Origin: Argyresthia goedartella
Taxonomy: Eukaryota; Arthropoda; Insecta; Lepidoptera; Argyresthiidae
NCBI GenBank assembly: GCA_949825045.1
Contig: OX463829.1
Coordinates: forward strand, 6,200,001-6,264,000
Reading direction: 5' to 3'
Length of the DNA stretch: 64,000 nt
The position numbers and the translations under genes are program-made. The notes beneath the pieces are model-generated. The model had not been told where the DNA came from. It ran no database searches and was given only the letters and a program-made list of their open reading frames with translations. Positions 50,691-62,422 of this stretch are shown here, one piece after another. Each line of letters opens with the position of its first letter. Within the stretch, counting starts at the first letter, position 1.

Positions 50691-51265
50691 GAAGGTCGAG
50701 ACTTTTATAGCGCGGTCGTCAAAGGATGCAATGGTGACCAAGCTTATAGGCCGAGAGCGTAACTAAGCTAAGCTCGAGGCCTTCATAGTGTGGCCAGTAG
50801 TGTGTGGCTTCAATGCGGACCAAGGCTTTTATAGTACTTTACTCAAATAATGCGAGTAATTAAACAAAACCAGCTTTTTATACCTAGTAATCACTTATTT
50901 AATAAAAATGACAATTGTAAATGTACAGTTACTAAAATTTAAGACTGCAATTGTTTTGGCACACAACAAAATATTGGAAAGAAAATTGAGAGTGGCAAGA
51001 AGATCTCCTGCTCTTTTTTTGCCACACATAAGCAAAATCTGGATAAAGCCTTTTTGCACTACCTTTTTGTACCATTTTTTAAACAAAACTCGACAATCAT
51101 AGATTTTCACAGGAAATTGCCGGTCGCTAAAACACGACAGTAATGGATTTTCACAGAAAATTGCCGGCACCTTTTCTGTTTCCTCCAAGTAACGCGGCAA
51201 TGCTGAATTTGCTCAAAGATGGTTGTCAAAATAATGAGCACATTACTTGCTTTGTTTGAGTAATA

Positions 51266-51494
51266 CACTGACGAGCAATGAAAAAGTTCCACCCACAAAA
51301 TGCCGACAATCACCTTAATATCTCCTAAGACATAAAACCAATATAACGTTTACAATATTTACTTTTTAAATTGGTAATATTCTGATGCGCTGTTAAATGT
51401 ACTTCAATTTTGCAGACGGCGACATTAACTATCCTTTCCCGTTTAGGAGTAATTTGGTGCTAAGTCACTGGAACTTTTTCATTGCTCGTCAGTG
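51266..51494. mobile_element. TA-flanked MITE, 229 bp, unit 1
   Basis: The ends CACTGACGAGCAATGAAAAA (then GTTCCA) and their exact complement are flanked by TA on both sides. The 26-bp inverted repeats are perfect. Confidence 0.9.
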
Positions 51495-51573
51495 TAGTAC
51501 ATTACCACGGAGGAAGAAAGGACCAGAGACAAAGGTTCATAGAACCACGCCTTCGTAGGTAACCTACTGCATA

Positions 51574-52844
51574 GGGCGCACTGTAAGTTTCCGGAACTGG
51601 CCACTTACATAAACAATATTTAAAAATTTATTGCAACATTTGAAAATAGAACTCTTTGGCTGTAGAATGCAGTTTGTTTCATCTGACTGCCTTTTGTTTT
51701 TACCTTGTGGCGCCATTTAAAAAATTGTGTGTCTGCATCAACATGGATTAAACTCGGGAAAATTTTCGTAGTATGATTTTCTACGATTTTAAGTGTAATT
51801 TGACAGCTCAACAGAGCATCGCTCGGCTTGAAACAGCTTTTGGCAATGAAGCACCATGCAAGACAACTGTTTATAGCTGGTTTGCAGAATTCAAGCGTAG
51901 TCGTATCAATCTCAGTGACGAATCTCGCGATGGTCGGCCGTCCACCGCTGTGACCAACAAAAACATCGATGCTGTGCGCCGTATGATTGAAACAGACAGG
52001 CATGTGACCTACCATGAAATTCGCGCATCCTTAGAAATAGGCATGAGTCAAATACAATTAATCCTACACAAACATTTGGGTGTGAGAAAGCTGTGCTCGC
52101 GGTGGATCCCACACAACTTGACCGAGGCTCAAAAAACGGACCGCGTCACTTGGTGCAGTGCCATGCTTACCAGATTCAACGAAGGTGCGTCAAATTTGGT
52201 GTGGGACATCTTAACAGGTGACGAAACATGGATTTATTGCTACGATCCCAAAACAAAGCAGCAATCGAGCGTATGGGTCTTTCAAGATGAGCCGAAACCA
52301 ACCAAAGTGGCGCGCGTGAAAAGTGCATCTAAGCGGATGATTGCTTCTTTTTTTAATAAAACTGGACACGTGGCTACTGTTGCTTTAGAGAATCGTCGTA
52401 CAGTGAATAGTGACTGGTACACGACCATTTGTTTGCCGGAAGTTATTGACGAACTCCATAAAAATAACCGTAAACGCCGTATCATCCTGCACCACGACAA
52501 TGCTAGTTCTCACACGGCCAGACAGACAAACGACTTTTTGAAGGCGAAAAATGTAGAACTCATGAGTCATCCTGCATACAGTCCTTGTGACTTTTTTCTG
52601 TTCCCAAAAATTAAGAACCAATTACGCGGTCAACGATTTTCATCACCAGAAGAGGCTGTCGAGGAGTATGAAAAACACGTTTCAGAGGTCACCACAGAGG
52701 AGTGGCACAAAAGTTTTCAAAACTGGTTTCATCGAATGAAAAAGTGCATAGACGCCAAGGGAGATTATTTTGAAAAACAATAAATTAATTTTGTACCTTT
52801 AATAGTATTTTTTCATATTCATTCCGGAAACTTACAGTGCGCCC
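51574..52844 (+). mobile_element. mariner element, unit 1 (1271 bp)
   Basis: Inverted ends GGGCGCACTGTAAGTTTCC (then GGAA) at 51574-51596 and 52822-52844 enclose a mariner transposase gene. The TA target site is clear on the left (51572-51573) but not on the right. Confidence 0.88.
51743..52783 (+). pseudogene. mariner transposase, broken copy
   Basis: Compared with unit 2 it has a stop at codon 3 (TTA changed to TAA at 51749-51751). It also has a 12-bp deletion near 52585 that removes DLAP from YSPDLAPCDFF, so the spacing between the second and third catalytic Asp falls from 34 to 30. From the next ATG (51773) the frame is open for 336 codons, with the HTH region, TGDETW and HHDNASSH motifs. 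Other differences are few (for example R/G and T/K changes). The shortened catalytic loop should inactivate it. Confidence 0.9.
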
Positions 52845-54575
52845 ACGTACAAGCATACTGCGCATGTGTGAGTGAGCACTGGCCGCTGTGTCGCGTACGC
52901 GCCGCCACTGGATAAAACCAGTTTACGCCCGTTCAGCCAGTGCCCCGAAGGAGGGCCTTCACAAACCACGTCTTATTTATTGTCACCTACCTTATCGAAT
53001 TGTTTTATGTGGAATAGTTATTAAAGTATATATATATATAGGTGTACTGTACTGTTTATATGAATAATAATAGAAACAGAAAAGACATTTCATATTTAAC
53101 TATCCCAAGGAGTATACTAGGTAAGTAAATGATTATCAGACTAGGTATACCTATTTAAAATGTAAATTAGATAGCACAAACCGTGTTATTTAGTTAGATT
53201 ATTAGGTAATTGTTATTAGTATTATTTATTACCCTACAAATATTTTGCTGTTTGGTTTCCGCATCGTTTACTTTCGTTAAAACAGTTTACATTCACAAGC
53301 TTAATTGTTTTATGTGAAATAATAAATTAGGTATAGTAAAGTGTATCGCAATTGTAGTTCTGCTACCCCTTTATGGGAATATAGCCGTGAGTATATGAAT
53401 GTTGGGTTGAGGTGTAGTTAAGGGGGCGCCAGATTGTTTTAAGTCAAATTTAAAATTAAAAGTTAAATTTAAAAAAAAAAAATTTTTACTTGCTCTTTGC
53501 CATCATTTTAGGTCATAAACGTTTTCATCTTGCACCTCTCCCTTCTCAAGATAATGCGTCATAATATTTTCATCGACATATCTCTGTGAATAATGGCCCT
53601 AGGGAAAACACACATACGACATAAAATTATGGCCGCAAGGCACCCTACACGATATCACAATATTAGTATGTTGTTGTGCTAATATTGATGTTCCAAGATG
53701 AGTAGTTGAGATTATAAGTGAGTGACCTCATGTGACGAACTGTATTAGATATCTAAGTATTTCAAAGGCATACCGCCCTAAGAATAAGATAATACAATCG
53801 CTCGGTCAAGAAAACCTCGTAACAGTTTGTTAATTTTATTTTTTTCTCTTTTGCCAACCCTACTAATATAGGTATGAATTTTGCAGGCTCCTTAGACTCT
53901 ATCTCTTTGTTCCTATTTATTCCTCTGTGACATTACTGTCGCGGTCTGTAATTACTGCGTCGCTGGTCCCACTGTTGGTGGCCGAAAGCGCAGCACACGC
54001 GGACATCAAAGGCTGCAATTGTGACCAAGCTTATAGGCCGAGAGTGTAGCTAAGCTAAGCTCGAGGCCTTCAGAAAGATGAGCACCGTGATCTAATGGGT
54101 TTCGCACTTGATTTTCACACAGGAGATGCAGGTTCGAATCCAAACCTTTGACTGGTGACTTTGTGTAACGTGTGTAACGTAACTGGTGACGAGGGGTCTG
54201 AGAGGCCCACTGCGGTATCTGGTATAAATCATAGAAATTAAGTGTGGTAGCTAGCCAAAGTATTTAAAAACTGTGTTATCTTATATAAAATGATAAAATA
54301 AAACAAATAACTATACTCTGAATATATTTTTTGTTACCATCTTGCAATTTTAATGTATTTCGTCTTTACAATCAAAAAACTAGAGATGAGATCAGAAATT
54401 ACAAATGCAAAAAATTTAATCTACATGTTTCGACAAAAAACACTTTTTTCTATAATATTGAAGTAATAATAAATAAAAAAAACAACTCCAATCAAAAGTG
54501 TAATTTCACGAAATCGACAATGGTCAAACTTCGCCAATTTTCTTATGCAGTCTGGGCACATTTTTTTTACATACA
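52845..54575. other. Unit 1 non-coding stretch
   Basis: AT-rich, with a (TA)n run near 53025-53040. It includes repeat R (53929-54075) and a tRNA-like SINE head (54085-54150; GTGATCTAATGGGTTT and GATGCAGGTTCGAATCC). No gene seen. The 106-codon frame at 54331 is a shadow over a piggyBac-like remnant. Confidence 0.5.
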
Positions 54576-54695
54576 CTTTTTTTGCATACACGTTTCGGAC
54601 ACGAATCACACTGGTAATTTGATTGGCGCTTTATTCGAGGAAGACAACTAGCGCAGGCTTTCCTGGTGTTTGGCCTGTTCTCGGTTTAAAATACG
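54575..54695 (-). pseudogene. piggyBac-like transposase C-terminal Cys-rich domain, remnant
   Basis: The minus strand reads TRKACASCLPRIKRQSNYQC followed by DSCPKRVCKKS, the CxxC...YQCDxCPK pattern of the piggyBac C-terminal zinc domain that binds subterminal DNA. The rest of the transposase is not recognisable. Confidence 0.55.
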
Positions 54696-54879
54696 AAAAA
54701 TCATTACAGCAAAATTACGTTCAAAAGTTACGTAAGTGGTGATATGGGGTCTGAGAGACCCCTGCCGAACTGCACGTCAATGCAACTTACTGATTTGAGC
54801 CTGTCCGACACAGCTATCCCCTTCTACGATATGGACATAAGTAAACTCGAAGTTACTCGAAGCCCTCACTAAACTATGT

Positions 54880-55516
54880 AATAACAAAAAAAAGTTAATT
54901 ATTTGTGGCGATCTTAATGTAGATTTGCTTGTAGCAACAACAATGAAACAACGATTAATAACTTTATTCAAATCTTTTATTTTATGTCATGTATTTTTAG
55001 AGCCGACTAGTACTTTACACTTACCAGCCAAACTTGCTTAGATAACGTTTTTTGTGACTGTGCATTCACAAGTAAAAGTGTAATTAACTGCTTACCTTCC
55101 GATCACAGTGGTCACAAACAGTCTCATTCCCAATTGCTACGGAGGATAAGACTGGTCCATCATTTTATAGGCCTATTACATCCCATAGACTAGAGACATA
55201 TACGAAAAACTTAGATATAAATTTGCCAGTACCGGATTTTAATGAACAGAACCCAAACAAAATTTACTCAGACTTCTTCAACATTATTCAGACTGAATTC
55301 AATAAAGTTTTCAAATTAAAAAAAGTCAGTGACTACAACGGTAAATCTAAATTTAATGACCAGTGGGGACCCCACATAGTATATTTTAGTTGCTTTCATA
55401 GTGTGATATCCTATGGTATCTTGTTGTGGGGAAAGTAGCGGATATTCAAACTTTTTTTATTTTACAGAAAAGAGTCATTCGAGCAATTTATAATTTAAAA
55501 CGAATAGACTCCTTAA
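54880..55516 (+). pseudogene. CR1-like LINE remnant with internal deletion, unit 1
   Basis: Endonuclease words (LIICGDLNVDLLV, about 54894) and later RT C-terminal words (SVISYGILLWGK, about 55400; FILQKRVIRAIYNLKR, about 55450) lie in different frames. The reverse-transcriptase core is missing. The 3' part is interrupted at TTAA 55513 and resumes at 56188. It is the same subfamily as 6794-8796. Confidence 0.7.
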
Positions 55517-56187
55517 CCCTTCCGCTCGCCACGCCCTGTTCTGATTGTTGGTTTTCGCGTCACGAGCTGTCAGGGAGGCGCACGGAAATTATGCGCCGCT
55601 GTGTCGTAAATGTAGGATTGCTTCTATTGTAAGAGGTCTAAAGCTTTGAAATAAAAAGACAATACATGTGTATTGACTGTTTTATTTGATAGTGTGAAGT
55701 TTAACCCCATCCCATTATGCCTCATATATGTATACGCTGTCTAAAATACAGATGTGAGGAAAAATATACGTTTCATGACACTATACGATTTTTGTTTCTA
55801 TAACTGAGGATAATTATGTATCAAAATTTTGACTGTTATTATCCTAAATATATACCTTATCAATCCGGATATTCTTTTACTATGCCTCCTATACATCATC
55901 ACTATAAAAAAAGAAGTCAAAGTTTTTGTGCAAAATGCGAGATTGCAGGCCAATTCTTGAATGAATTCAGTTTTGTGGTCTGTTGGCACCTCCGATTTGT
56001 GATTGCTAACTACCAAAAAATAAAGGAACGTTCAGAGAATTTTGATAAAGGAAAATTTTCACTGTCCAACCATACCGTCATGCAACAGCCGTAACGGACC
56101 GTGTTGTTCCAAGCACTAATTCGTGCTTCCGCGAGTTAACGGTAAAATCATTTTCAGCTCTATTTTGTGCTTCTGCGAGCGTACAAG
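55517..56187. mobile_element. TTAA-flanked insertion, 671 bp (piggyBac-type, non-autonomous), unit 1
   Basis: It is flanked by TTAA at 55513-55516 and 56188-56191 and interrupts the LINE between codons whose order is known from 7370-7395. The ends CCCTTCCGCTCGC and, reversed, CTTGTACGCTCGC are similar. One 92-codon frame (55816-56094) contains a CxxC and KKRSQSFCAKC but no clear family match. Confidence 0.75.
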
Positions 56188-56790
56188 TTAAGAGAGCTTT
56201 TTAAAGAAATTGCATACTAATAGTAGCTAGTCAATTTATTTTCGAAAATATAATGTATGTACGCAAGAACCTTACAACATTTTCCAAACTTAGCGATAGC
56301 TGTAATGTTAACCTAAGAAATAATCACAGACTATGTGCGCCCCGATTTAGACTCGCGAAGGTTAGCAATTCTTTCAAGGGTCAGTGCATTCTCTACTTCA
56401 ATAAGATACCTCTGGAGATTTTGAAATAGCCATTTGAGCAATTTAAAAAGCATGTTAAAGCGACTTTATCAAAAAAGGGATATTACAATGTTCAAGATTA
56501 CTTAAATGACAGGACTGTATGGGGTTAATCTGGCTCAACATAGACCTTGCTGTTAATAATTTTGTAATTATTTATTCCTGCTTATTAATCATAACAATTA
56601 AATTTTTCATATTTGTATTAGTTAAGCACAACCTATTTTTAAAAGAGATCTAAAAATCAATCTGTTTCGACGTTTCTACGCCCTTCCTCTCCCACAGTGG
56701 TCCAATGTAGAGAAGAGGCAAAAAATGACGTTTGCTAAGTATATATCTTCTTGACTTTGATATCAAGAAGTCAAAGTACTTTATTACTGT
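56188..56790 (+). pseudogene. CR1-like LINE remnant 3' end and 3' UTR, unit 1
   Basis: The region corresponds, reversed, to 6830-7385 (for example TCGCGAAGGTTAGCAATTC, ACTTAAATGACAGGACTGTA, CCACAGTGGTCCAATGTAG). It ends near 56750-56790 with CTTTATTACTGTAGATATT. Confidence 0.75.
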
Positions 56791-56794
56791 AGAT

Positions 56795-56935
56795 ATTTAC
56801 ATATACCAAACGTCATTTTTGCCTCTTCTCTACATTGGACCACTGTGGGAGAGTAGGGTGTAGAAACTCCCACAGATTGATTTTTAGATCTCTTTTAAAA
56901 ATTGGTTGTGCTTAACTAATACAAATATCCCAGTA
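56795..56935 (-). repeat. Inverted second copy of the same LINE 3' UTR
   Basis: AATGTAGAGAAGAGGC-type sequence recurs in reverse (GCCTCTTCTCTACATTGG) next to the plus copy, so the two 3' UTRs face each other tail to tail and can form a large hairpin. Confidence 0.7.
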
Positions 56936-57645
56936 CAAATATGCATGTCCCAGGCCATGATCATAGGTACCCGACATTCTCTTAACTTGTTGCAGCAACA
57001 TCCCATTCCACCTGTCACTTTTAATGGTACCACAATCGTATATAGCGATAAAGTTAAAAACATGGGTCTAATCTTCGACAACCAGTTGTCCTGGTCATCG
57101 CATGTCATTGAGGTAAGTCGCCGAGTATTTTCTACCTTTCACTCTCTCAGGAGACTTCAGTACTTTTTGCCTCGACATACCAAAATCACTCTTGCTCAAT
57201 CTCTCATTCTACCCCTCATCGATTACGCTGATATCTGCTGGGTCAGTGCTAATGAAGAACTACTGAACAAACTCGAACTACTTCAAAATCTCGGGATTCG
57301 GTTTATCTTCGGGCTGCGTAAATACGACCATGTGTAACAACATCGCAGGGAGTTGAAGTGGCTGCCGATTCGTCTTCGTCAAACAACATTTTACGTAATC
57401 CACATTACCCAACTTTCCTACGAGACAGTTTTAAATTTCTTTCTTCCAGCAGACCTTGGAGAACTCACGCAGTTTCCATGCTCACAACTCCACTGCATAA
57501 CACCGCTATCTATGAGAACGGGTTTAGATCCCGGGCCATTCGGTTGTGGAATGCACTCCCCTGCACCATCAGGGACAGTCCTACTCTGAATATCTTTAAA
57601 AGTAGTGTGAAGAAGCATTACCTCTCCCTTTAGAGTTATAGGTAG
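56936..57645 (+). pseudogene. LINE reverse-transcriptase 3' fragment (Jockey/CR1 group)
   Basis: It reads SQAMIIGTRHSLNLL, VKNMGLIFDNQLSWSSHV, then YADICWVSA and LELLQNLGIRFIFGLRKYDHV with a stop at about 57337. A shifted frame continues to TAIYENGFRSRAIRLWNALP, ending KKHYLSL at 57631-57633. It is 5'-truncated and frame-broken. Confidence 0.72.
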
Positions 57646-57689
57646 TATGCATGTAAGTATGTAAGGTGGGCCAAAAGAAGTCATCCGAT

Positions 57690-57850
57690 GTTGTTTGGCT
57701 CTTTTTTTCCAGCGTGGACAGCGCACCATGCAGTCACTTTGAGCGGGTGTAATGGCTCCTCGTGCATCACTCGTGGATTTTCGGTGCCCCAGAAGCGATA
57801 GGTATGTTTGGTCACGTACCCGCTGAGGTGGAAATGAGCAAAATCAAAAA
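57690..57850 (-). pseudogene. Tc1/mariner-superfamily transposase fragment
   Basis: The minus strand reads DFAHFHLSGYVTKHTYRFWG, then TENPRVMHEEPLHPLKVTAW and CAVHAG. This is the block around the first catalytic region of IS630/Tc1-type transposases, where DEAHF is usual. Only about 45 residues remain and the usual acidic pair is changed. Confidence 0.6.
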
Positions 57851-58077
57851 TCTAAATAAAAAATCATTTATTTCCATAGGATGTTGTTACATCACTTAGA
57901 TCCGTCATTAAATTTTTTTGGGTGAGTTCACTAACACAATGGCGGAATCTGTGGAGAAGAGCTCACCGAAGAAACTCCACAGTCGTCGCATCTTTTGCGT
58001 TTCCTTTTTTAAATAAAATATTGTCAAATTACAAAATGAATGCTAATTATATATCGAAACAGCCTGTTACTCAAACA

Positions 58078-58563
58078 ATCTATTCCCATGGACATCTGTC
58101 CTCTAAGTAATCAGATATCCTATAGTAACCTTTTTTATACAATTTCTGTTTTATTATTATTTTAAACTTGTCTAAAGGTAAGTTTTTAATATCAGTAGGG
58201 ACCTTATTGTAATAGCGTATACAATTGCCTTTAAAAGAATTACTAATTTTATGTAGTCGGCTTACATAAGCTACCAACTTGTCTTTATTTCTAGTATTAA
58301 AATTGTGTATATCACTGTACTTCTGAAAATTAGTTATATTTCTTTTTACATACACAAGATTGTCATAGATATATTGAGACATAAATGTCAGAATATTGAT
58401 TTCTTTAAACTTTTCCCTCAGTGACACTCTAGGCCCTAATCTAAAAATTGCACGAACAGCCCGTTTCTGCAGAATAAATATACTATTAGCATTCGCAGCG
58501 TGACCCCACAATAAAATACCATAGGTCATTAGACTATGAAAGTAACTAAAGTAGACTAGTCTA
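58078..58563 (-). pseudogene. CR1-like LINE RT C-terminal fragment cut by the duplication join
   Basis: The minus strand is open from 58563 to the stop at 58080: TYGILLWGHAANANSIFILQ, then AVRAIFRLGPRVSLREKFKE and a C-terminus SDYLEDRCPWE. The upstream part is absent because unit 2 of the tandem duplication begins there. Confidence 0.78.
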
Positions 58564-58781
58564 GCCTTTTTGCACTACCTTTTTGTACCATTTTTTAAAC
58601 AAAACTCGACAATCATAGATTTTCACAGGAAATTGCCCGTCGCTAAAACACTACAGTAATGGATTTTCACAGAAAATTGCCGGCACCTTTTCTGTTTCCT
58701 CCAAGTAACGCGGCAATGCTGAATTTGCTCAAAGATGGTTGTCAAAATAATGAGCACATTACTTGCTTTGTTTGAGTAATA

Positions 58782-59010
58782 CACTGACGAGCAATGAAAA
58801 AGTTCCACCCACAAAATGCCGACAATCACCTTAATATCTCCTAAGACATAAAACCAATATAACGTTTACAATATTTACTTTTTAAATTGGTAATATTCTG
58901 ATGCGCTGTTAAATGTACTTCAATTTTGCAGACGGCGACATTAACTATCCTTTCCCGTTTAGGAGTAATTTGGTGCTAAGTCACTGGAACTTTTTCATTG
59001 CTCGTCAGTG
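58782..59010. mobile_element. TA-flanked MITE, 229 bp, unit 2
   Basis: Same element as 51266-51494, same length, TA on both sides. Confidence 0.9.
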
Positions 59011-59089
59011 TAGTACATTACCACGGAGGAAGAAAGGACCAGAGACAAAGGTTCATAGAACCACGCCTTCGTAGGTAACCTACTACATA

Positions 59090-60372
59090 GGGCGCACTGT
59101 AAGTTTCCGGAACTGGCCACTTACATAAACAATATTTAAAAATTTATTGCAACATTTGAAAATAGAACTCTTTGGCTGTAGAATGCAGTTTGTTTCATCT
59201 GACTGCCTTTTGTTTTTACCTTGTGGCGCCATTTAAAAAATTGTGTGTCTGCATCAACATGGATTTAACTCGGGAAAATTTTCGTAGTATGATTTTCTAC
59301 GATTTTAAGTGTAATTTGACAGCTCAACAGAGCATCGCTCGGCTTGAAACAGCTTTTGGCAATGAAGCACCATGCAAGACAACTGTTTATAGCTGGTTTG
59401 CAGAATTCAAGCGTGGTCGTATCAATCTCAGTGACGAATCTCGCGATGGTCGGCCGTCCACCGCTGTGACCAACAAAAACATCGATGCTGTGCGCCGTAT
59501 GATTGAAAAAGACAGGCATGTGACCTACCATGAAATTCGCGCATCCTTAGAAATAGGCATGAGTCAAATACAATTAATCCTACACAAACATTTGGGTGTG
59601 AGAAAGCTGTGCTCGCGGTGGATCCCACACAACTTGACCGAGGCTCAAAAAACGGACCGCGTCACTTGGTGCAGTGCCATGCTTACCAGATTCAACGAAG
59701 GTGCGTCAAATTTGGTGTGGGACATCTTAACAGGTGACGAAACATGGATTTATTGCTACGATCCCAAAACAAAGCAGCAATCGAGCGTATGGGTCTTTCA
59801 AGATGAGCCGAAACCAACCAAAGTGGCGCGCGTGAAAAGTGCATCTAAGCGGATGATTGCTTCTTTTTTTAATAAAACTGGACACGTGGCTACTGTTGCT
59901 TTAGAGAATCGTCGTACAGTGAATAGTGACTGGTACACGACCATTTGTTTGCCGGAAGTTATTGACGAACTCCGTAAAAATAACCGTAAACGCCGTATCA
60001 TCCTGCACCACGACAATGCTAGTTCTCACACGGTCAGACAGACAAACGACTTTTTGAAGGCGAAAAATGTAGAACTCATGAGTCATCCTGCATACAGTCC
60101 CGACCTGGCACCTTGTGACTTTTTTCTGTTCCCAAAAATTAAGAACCAATTACGCGGTCAACGATTTTCATCACAAGAAGAGGCTGTCGAGGAGTATGAA
60201 AAACTCGTTTCAGAGGTCACCACAGAGGAGTGGCACAAAAGTTTTCAAAACTGGTTTCATCGAATGAAAAAGTGCATAGACGCCAAGGGAGATTATTTTG
60301 AAAAACAATAAATTAATTTTGTACCTTTAATAGTATTTTTTCATATTCATTCCGGAAACTTACAGTGCGCCC
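59090..60372 (+). mobile_element. mariner element, unit 2 (1283 bp)
   Basis: The same inverted ends as the unit 1 copy. It is 12 bp longer because the transposase gene is complete. Confidence 0.9.
59259..60311 (+). CDS. mariner transposase, intact ORF (350 residues)
   Basis: I chose the ATG at 59259 (MDLTRENFRSMIFYDFKCNL) because it gives the usual mariner length of about 345-350 residues. An in-frame start at 59172 would add sequence from the 5' untranslated region. The N-terminal helix-turn-helix region (about 1-110) binds the inverted repeats. The linker has WIPHNLTE, a version of the WVPHEL motif. The catalytic D,D34D triad is complete: TGDETW, HHDNASSH and YSPDLAPCDFFLFP, with 34 residues between the second and third Asp. 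Whether the element is active cannot be told from sequence alone; no disabling change is visible. Confidence 0.93.
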   Translation: MDLTRENFRSMIFYDFKCNLTAQQSIARLETAFGNEAPCKTTVYSWFAEFKRGRINLSDESRDGRPSTAVTNKNIDAVRRMIEKDRHVTYHEIRASLEIGMSQIQLILHKHLGVRKLCSRWIPHNLTEAQKTDRVTWCSAMLTRFNEGASNLVWDILTGDETWIYCYDPKTKQQSSVWVFQDEPKPTKVARVKSASKRMIASFFNKTGHVATVALENRRTVNSDWYTTICLPEVIDELRKNNRKRRIILHHDNASSHTVRQTNDFLKAKNVELMSHPAYSPDLAPCDFFLFPKIKNQLRGQRFSSQEEAVEEYEKLVSEVTTEEWHKSFQNWFHRMKKCIDAKGDYFEKQ

Positions 60373-62120
60373 ACGTACAAGCATACTGCGCATGTGTGAG
60401 TGAGCACTGGCCGCTGTGTCGCGTACGCGCCGCCACTGGATAAAACCAGTTTACGCCCGTTCAGCCAGTGCCCCGAAGGAGGGCCTTCACAAACCACGTC
60501 TTATTTATTGTCACCTACCTTATCGAATTGTTTTATGTGGAATATACTGTAAATAGTTATTAAAGTATATATATATATATAAAGGTGTACTGTACTGTTT
60601 ATATGAATAATAATAGAAACAGAAAAGACATTTCATATTTAACTATCCCAAGGAGTATACTAGGTAAGTAAATGATTATCAGACTAGGTATACCTATTTA
60701 AAATGTAAATTAGGTAGCACAAACCGTGTTATTTAGTTAGATTATTAGGTAATTGTTATTAGTATTATTTATTACCCTACAAATATTTTGCTGTTTGGTT
60801 TCCGCATCGTTTACTTTCGTTAAAACAGTTTACATTCACAAGCTTAATTGTTTTATGTGAAATAATAAATTAGGTATAGTAAAGTGTATCGCAATTGTAG
60901 TTCTGCTACCCCTTTATGGGAATATAGCCGTGAGTATATGAATGTTGGGTTGAGGTGTAGTTAAGGGGGCGCCAGATTGTTTTAAGTCAAATTTAAAATT
61001 AAAAGTTAAATTTAAAAAAAAAAAATTTTTTACTTGCTCTTTGCCATCACTTTAGGTCATAAACGTTTTCATCTTGCACCTCTCCCTTCTCAAGATAATG
61101 CGTCATAATATTTTCATCGACATATCTCTGTGAATAATGGCCCTAGGGAAAACACACATACGACATAAAATTATGGCCGCAAGGCACCCTACACGATATC
61201 ACAATATTAGTATGTTGTTGTGCTAATATTGATGTTCCAAGATGAGTAGTTGAGATTATAAGTGAGTGACCTCATGTGACGAACTGTATTAGATATCTAA
61301 GTATTTCAAAGGCATACCGCCCTAAGAATAAGATAATACAATCGCTCGGTCAAGAAAAGCTCGTAACAGTTTTTTAATTTTATTTTTTTCTCTTTTGCCA
61401 ACCCTACTAATATAGGTATGAATTTTGCAGGCTCCTTAGAATCTATCTCTTTGTTCCTATTTATTCCTCTGTGACATTACTGTCGCGGTCTGTAATTACT
61501 GCGTCGCTGGTCCCACTGTTGGTGGCCGAAAGCGCAGCACACGCGGACATCAAAGGCTGCAATTGTGACCAAGCTTATAGGCCGAGAGTGTAGCTAAGCT
61601 AAGCTCGAGGCCTTCAGAAAGATGAGCACCGTGATCTAATGGGTTTCGCACTTGATTTTCACACAGGAGATGCAGGTTCGAATCCAAACCTTTGACTGGT
61701 GACATTGTGTAACGTGTGTAACGTAACTGGTGACGAGGGGTCTGAGAGGCCCACTGCGGTATCTGGTATAAATCATAGAAATTAAGTGTGGTAGCTAGCC
61801 AAAGTATTTAAAAACTGTGTTATCTTATATAAAATGATAAAATAATTAAATAACTTTACTCTGAATATATTTTTTGTTACCATCTTGCAATTTTAATGTA
61901 TTTCGTCTTTACAATCAAAAAACTAGAGATGAGATCAGAAATTACAAATGCAAAAAATTTAATCTACATGTTTCGACAAAAAACACTTTTTTCTATAATA
62001 TTGAAGTAATAATAAATAAAAAAAACAACTCCAATCAAAAGTGTAATTTCACGAAATCGACAATGGTCAAACTTCGCCAATTTTCTTATGCAGTCTGGGC
62101 ACATTTTTTTTACATACACT
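60373..62120. other. Unit 2 non-coding stretch
   Basis: Counterpart of 52845-54575: AT-rich, (TA)n near 60565, repeat R at 61480-61620 and a SINE head at 61628-61693. No gene seen. Confidence 0.5.
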
Positions 62121-62238
62121 TTTTTTGCATACACGTTTCGGACACGAATCACACTGGTAATTTGATTGGCGCTTTATTCGAGGAAGACAACTAGCGCAGG
62201 CTTTCCTGGTGTTTGGCCTGTTCTCGGTTTAAAATACG
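62118..62238 (-). pseudogene. piggyBac-like Cys-rich remnant, unit 2
   Basis: Same sequence as 54575-54695, with CxxC and YQCDSCPK on the minus strand. Confidence 0.5.
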
Positions 62239-62422
62239 AAAAATCATTACAGCAAAATTACGTTCAAAAGTTACGTAAGTGGTGATATGGGGTCTGAGAG
62301 ACCCCTGCCGAACTGCACGTCAATGCAACTTACTGATTTGAGCCTGTCCGACACAGCTATCCCCTTCTACGATATGGACATAAGTAAGCTCGAAGTTACT
62401 CGAAGCCCTCACTAAACTATGT

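Larger units (their letters stand above)
51044..58564 (+). repeat. Tandem duplication, unit 1 (about 7.5 kb)
   Basis: The sequence from GCCTTTTTGCACTACCTTTT at 51044 recurs at 58565 and matches onward to the right edge (64000 corresponds to about 56457). The offset is 7516 at the start and 7543 later, because of small indels including 12 bp in the mariner and about 11 bp near 53015. Identity looks near 99 percent by eye. Confidence 0.9.

Noticed and set aside
59172..59258. N-terminal extension of the mariner transposase
   Set aside because: The extension lies in the region between the inverted repeat and the usual start; the ATG at 59259 gives the normal family length.
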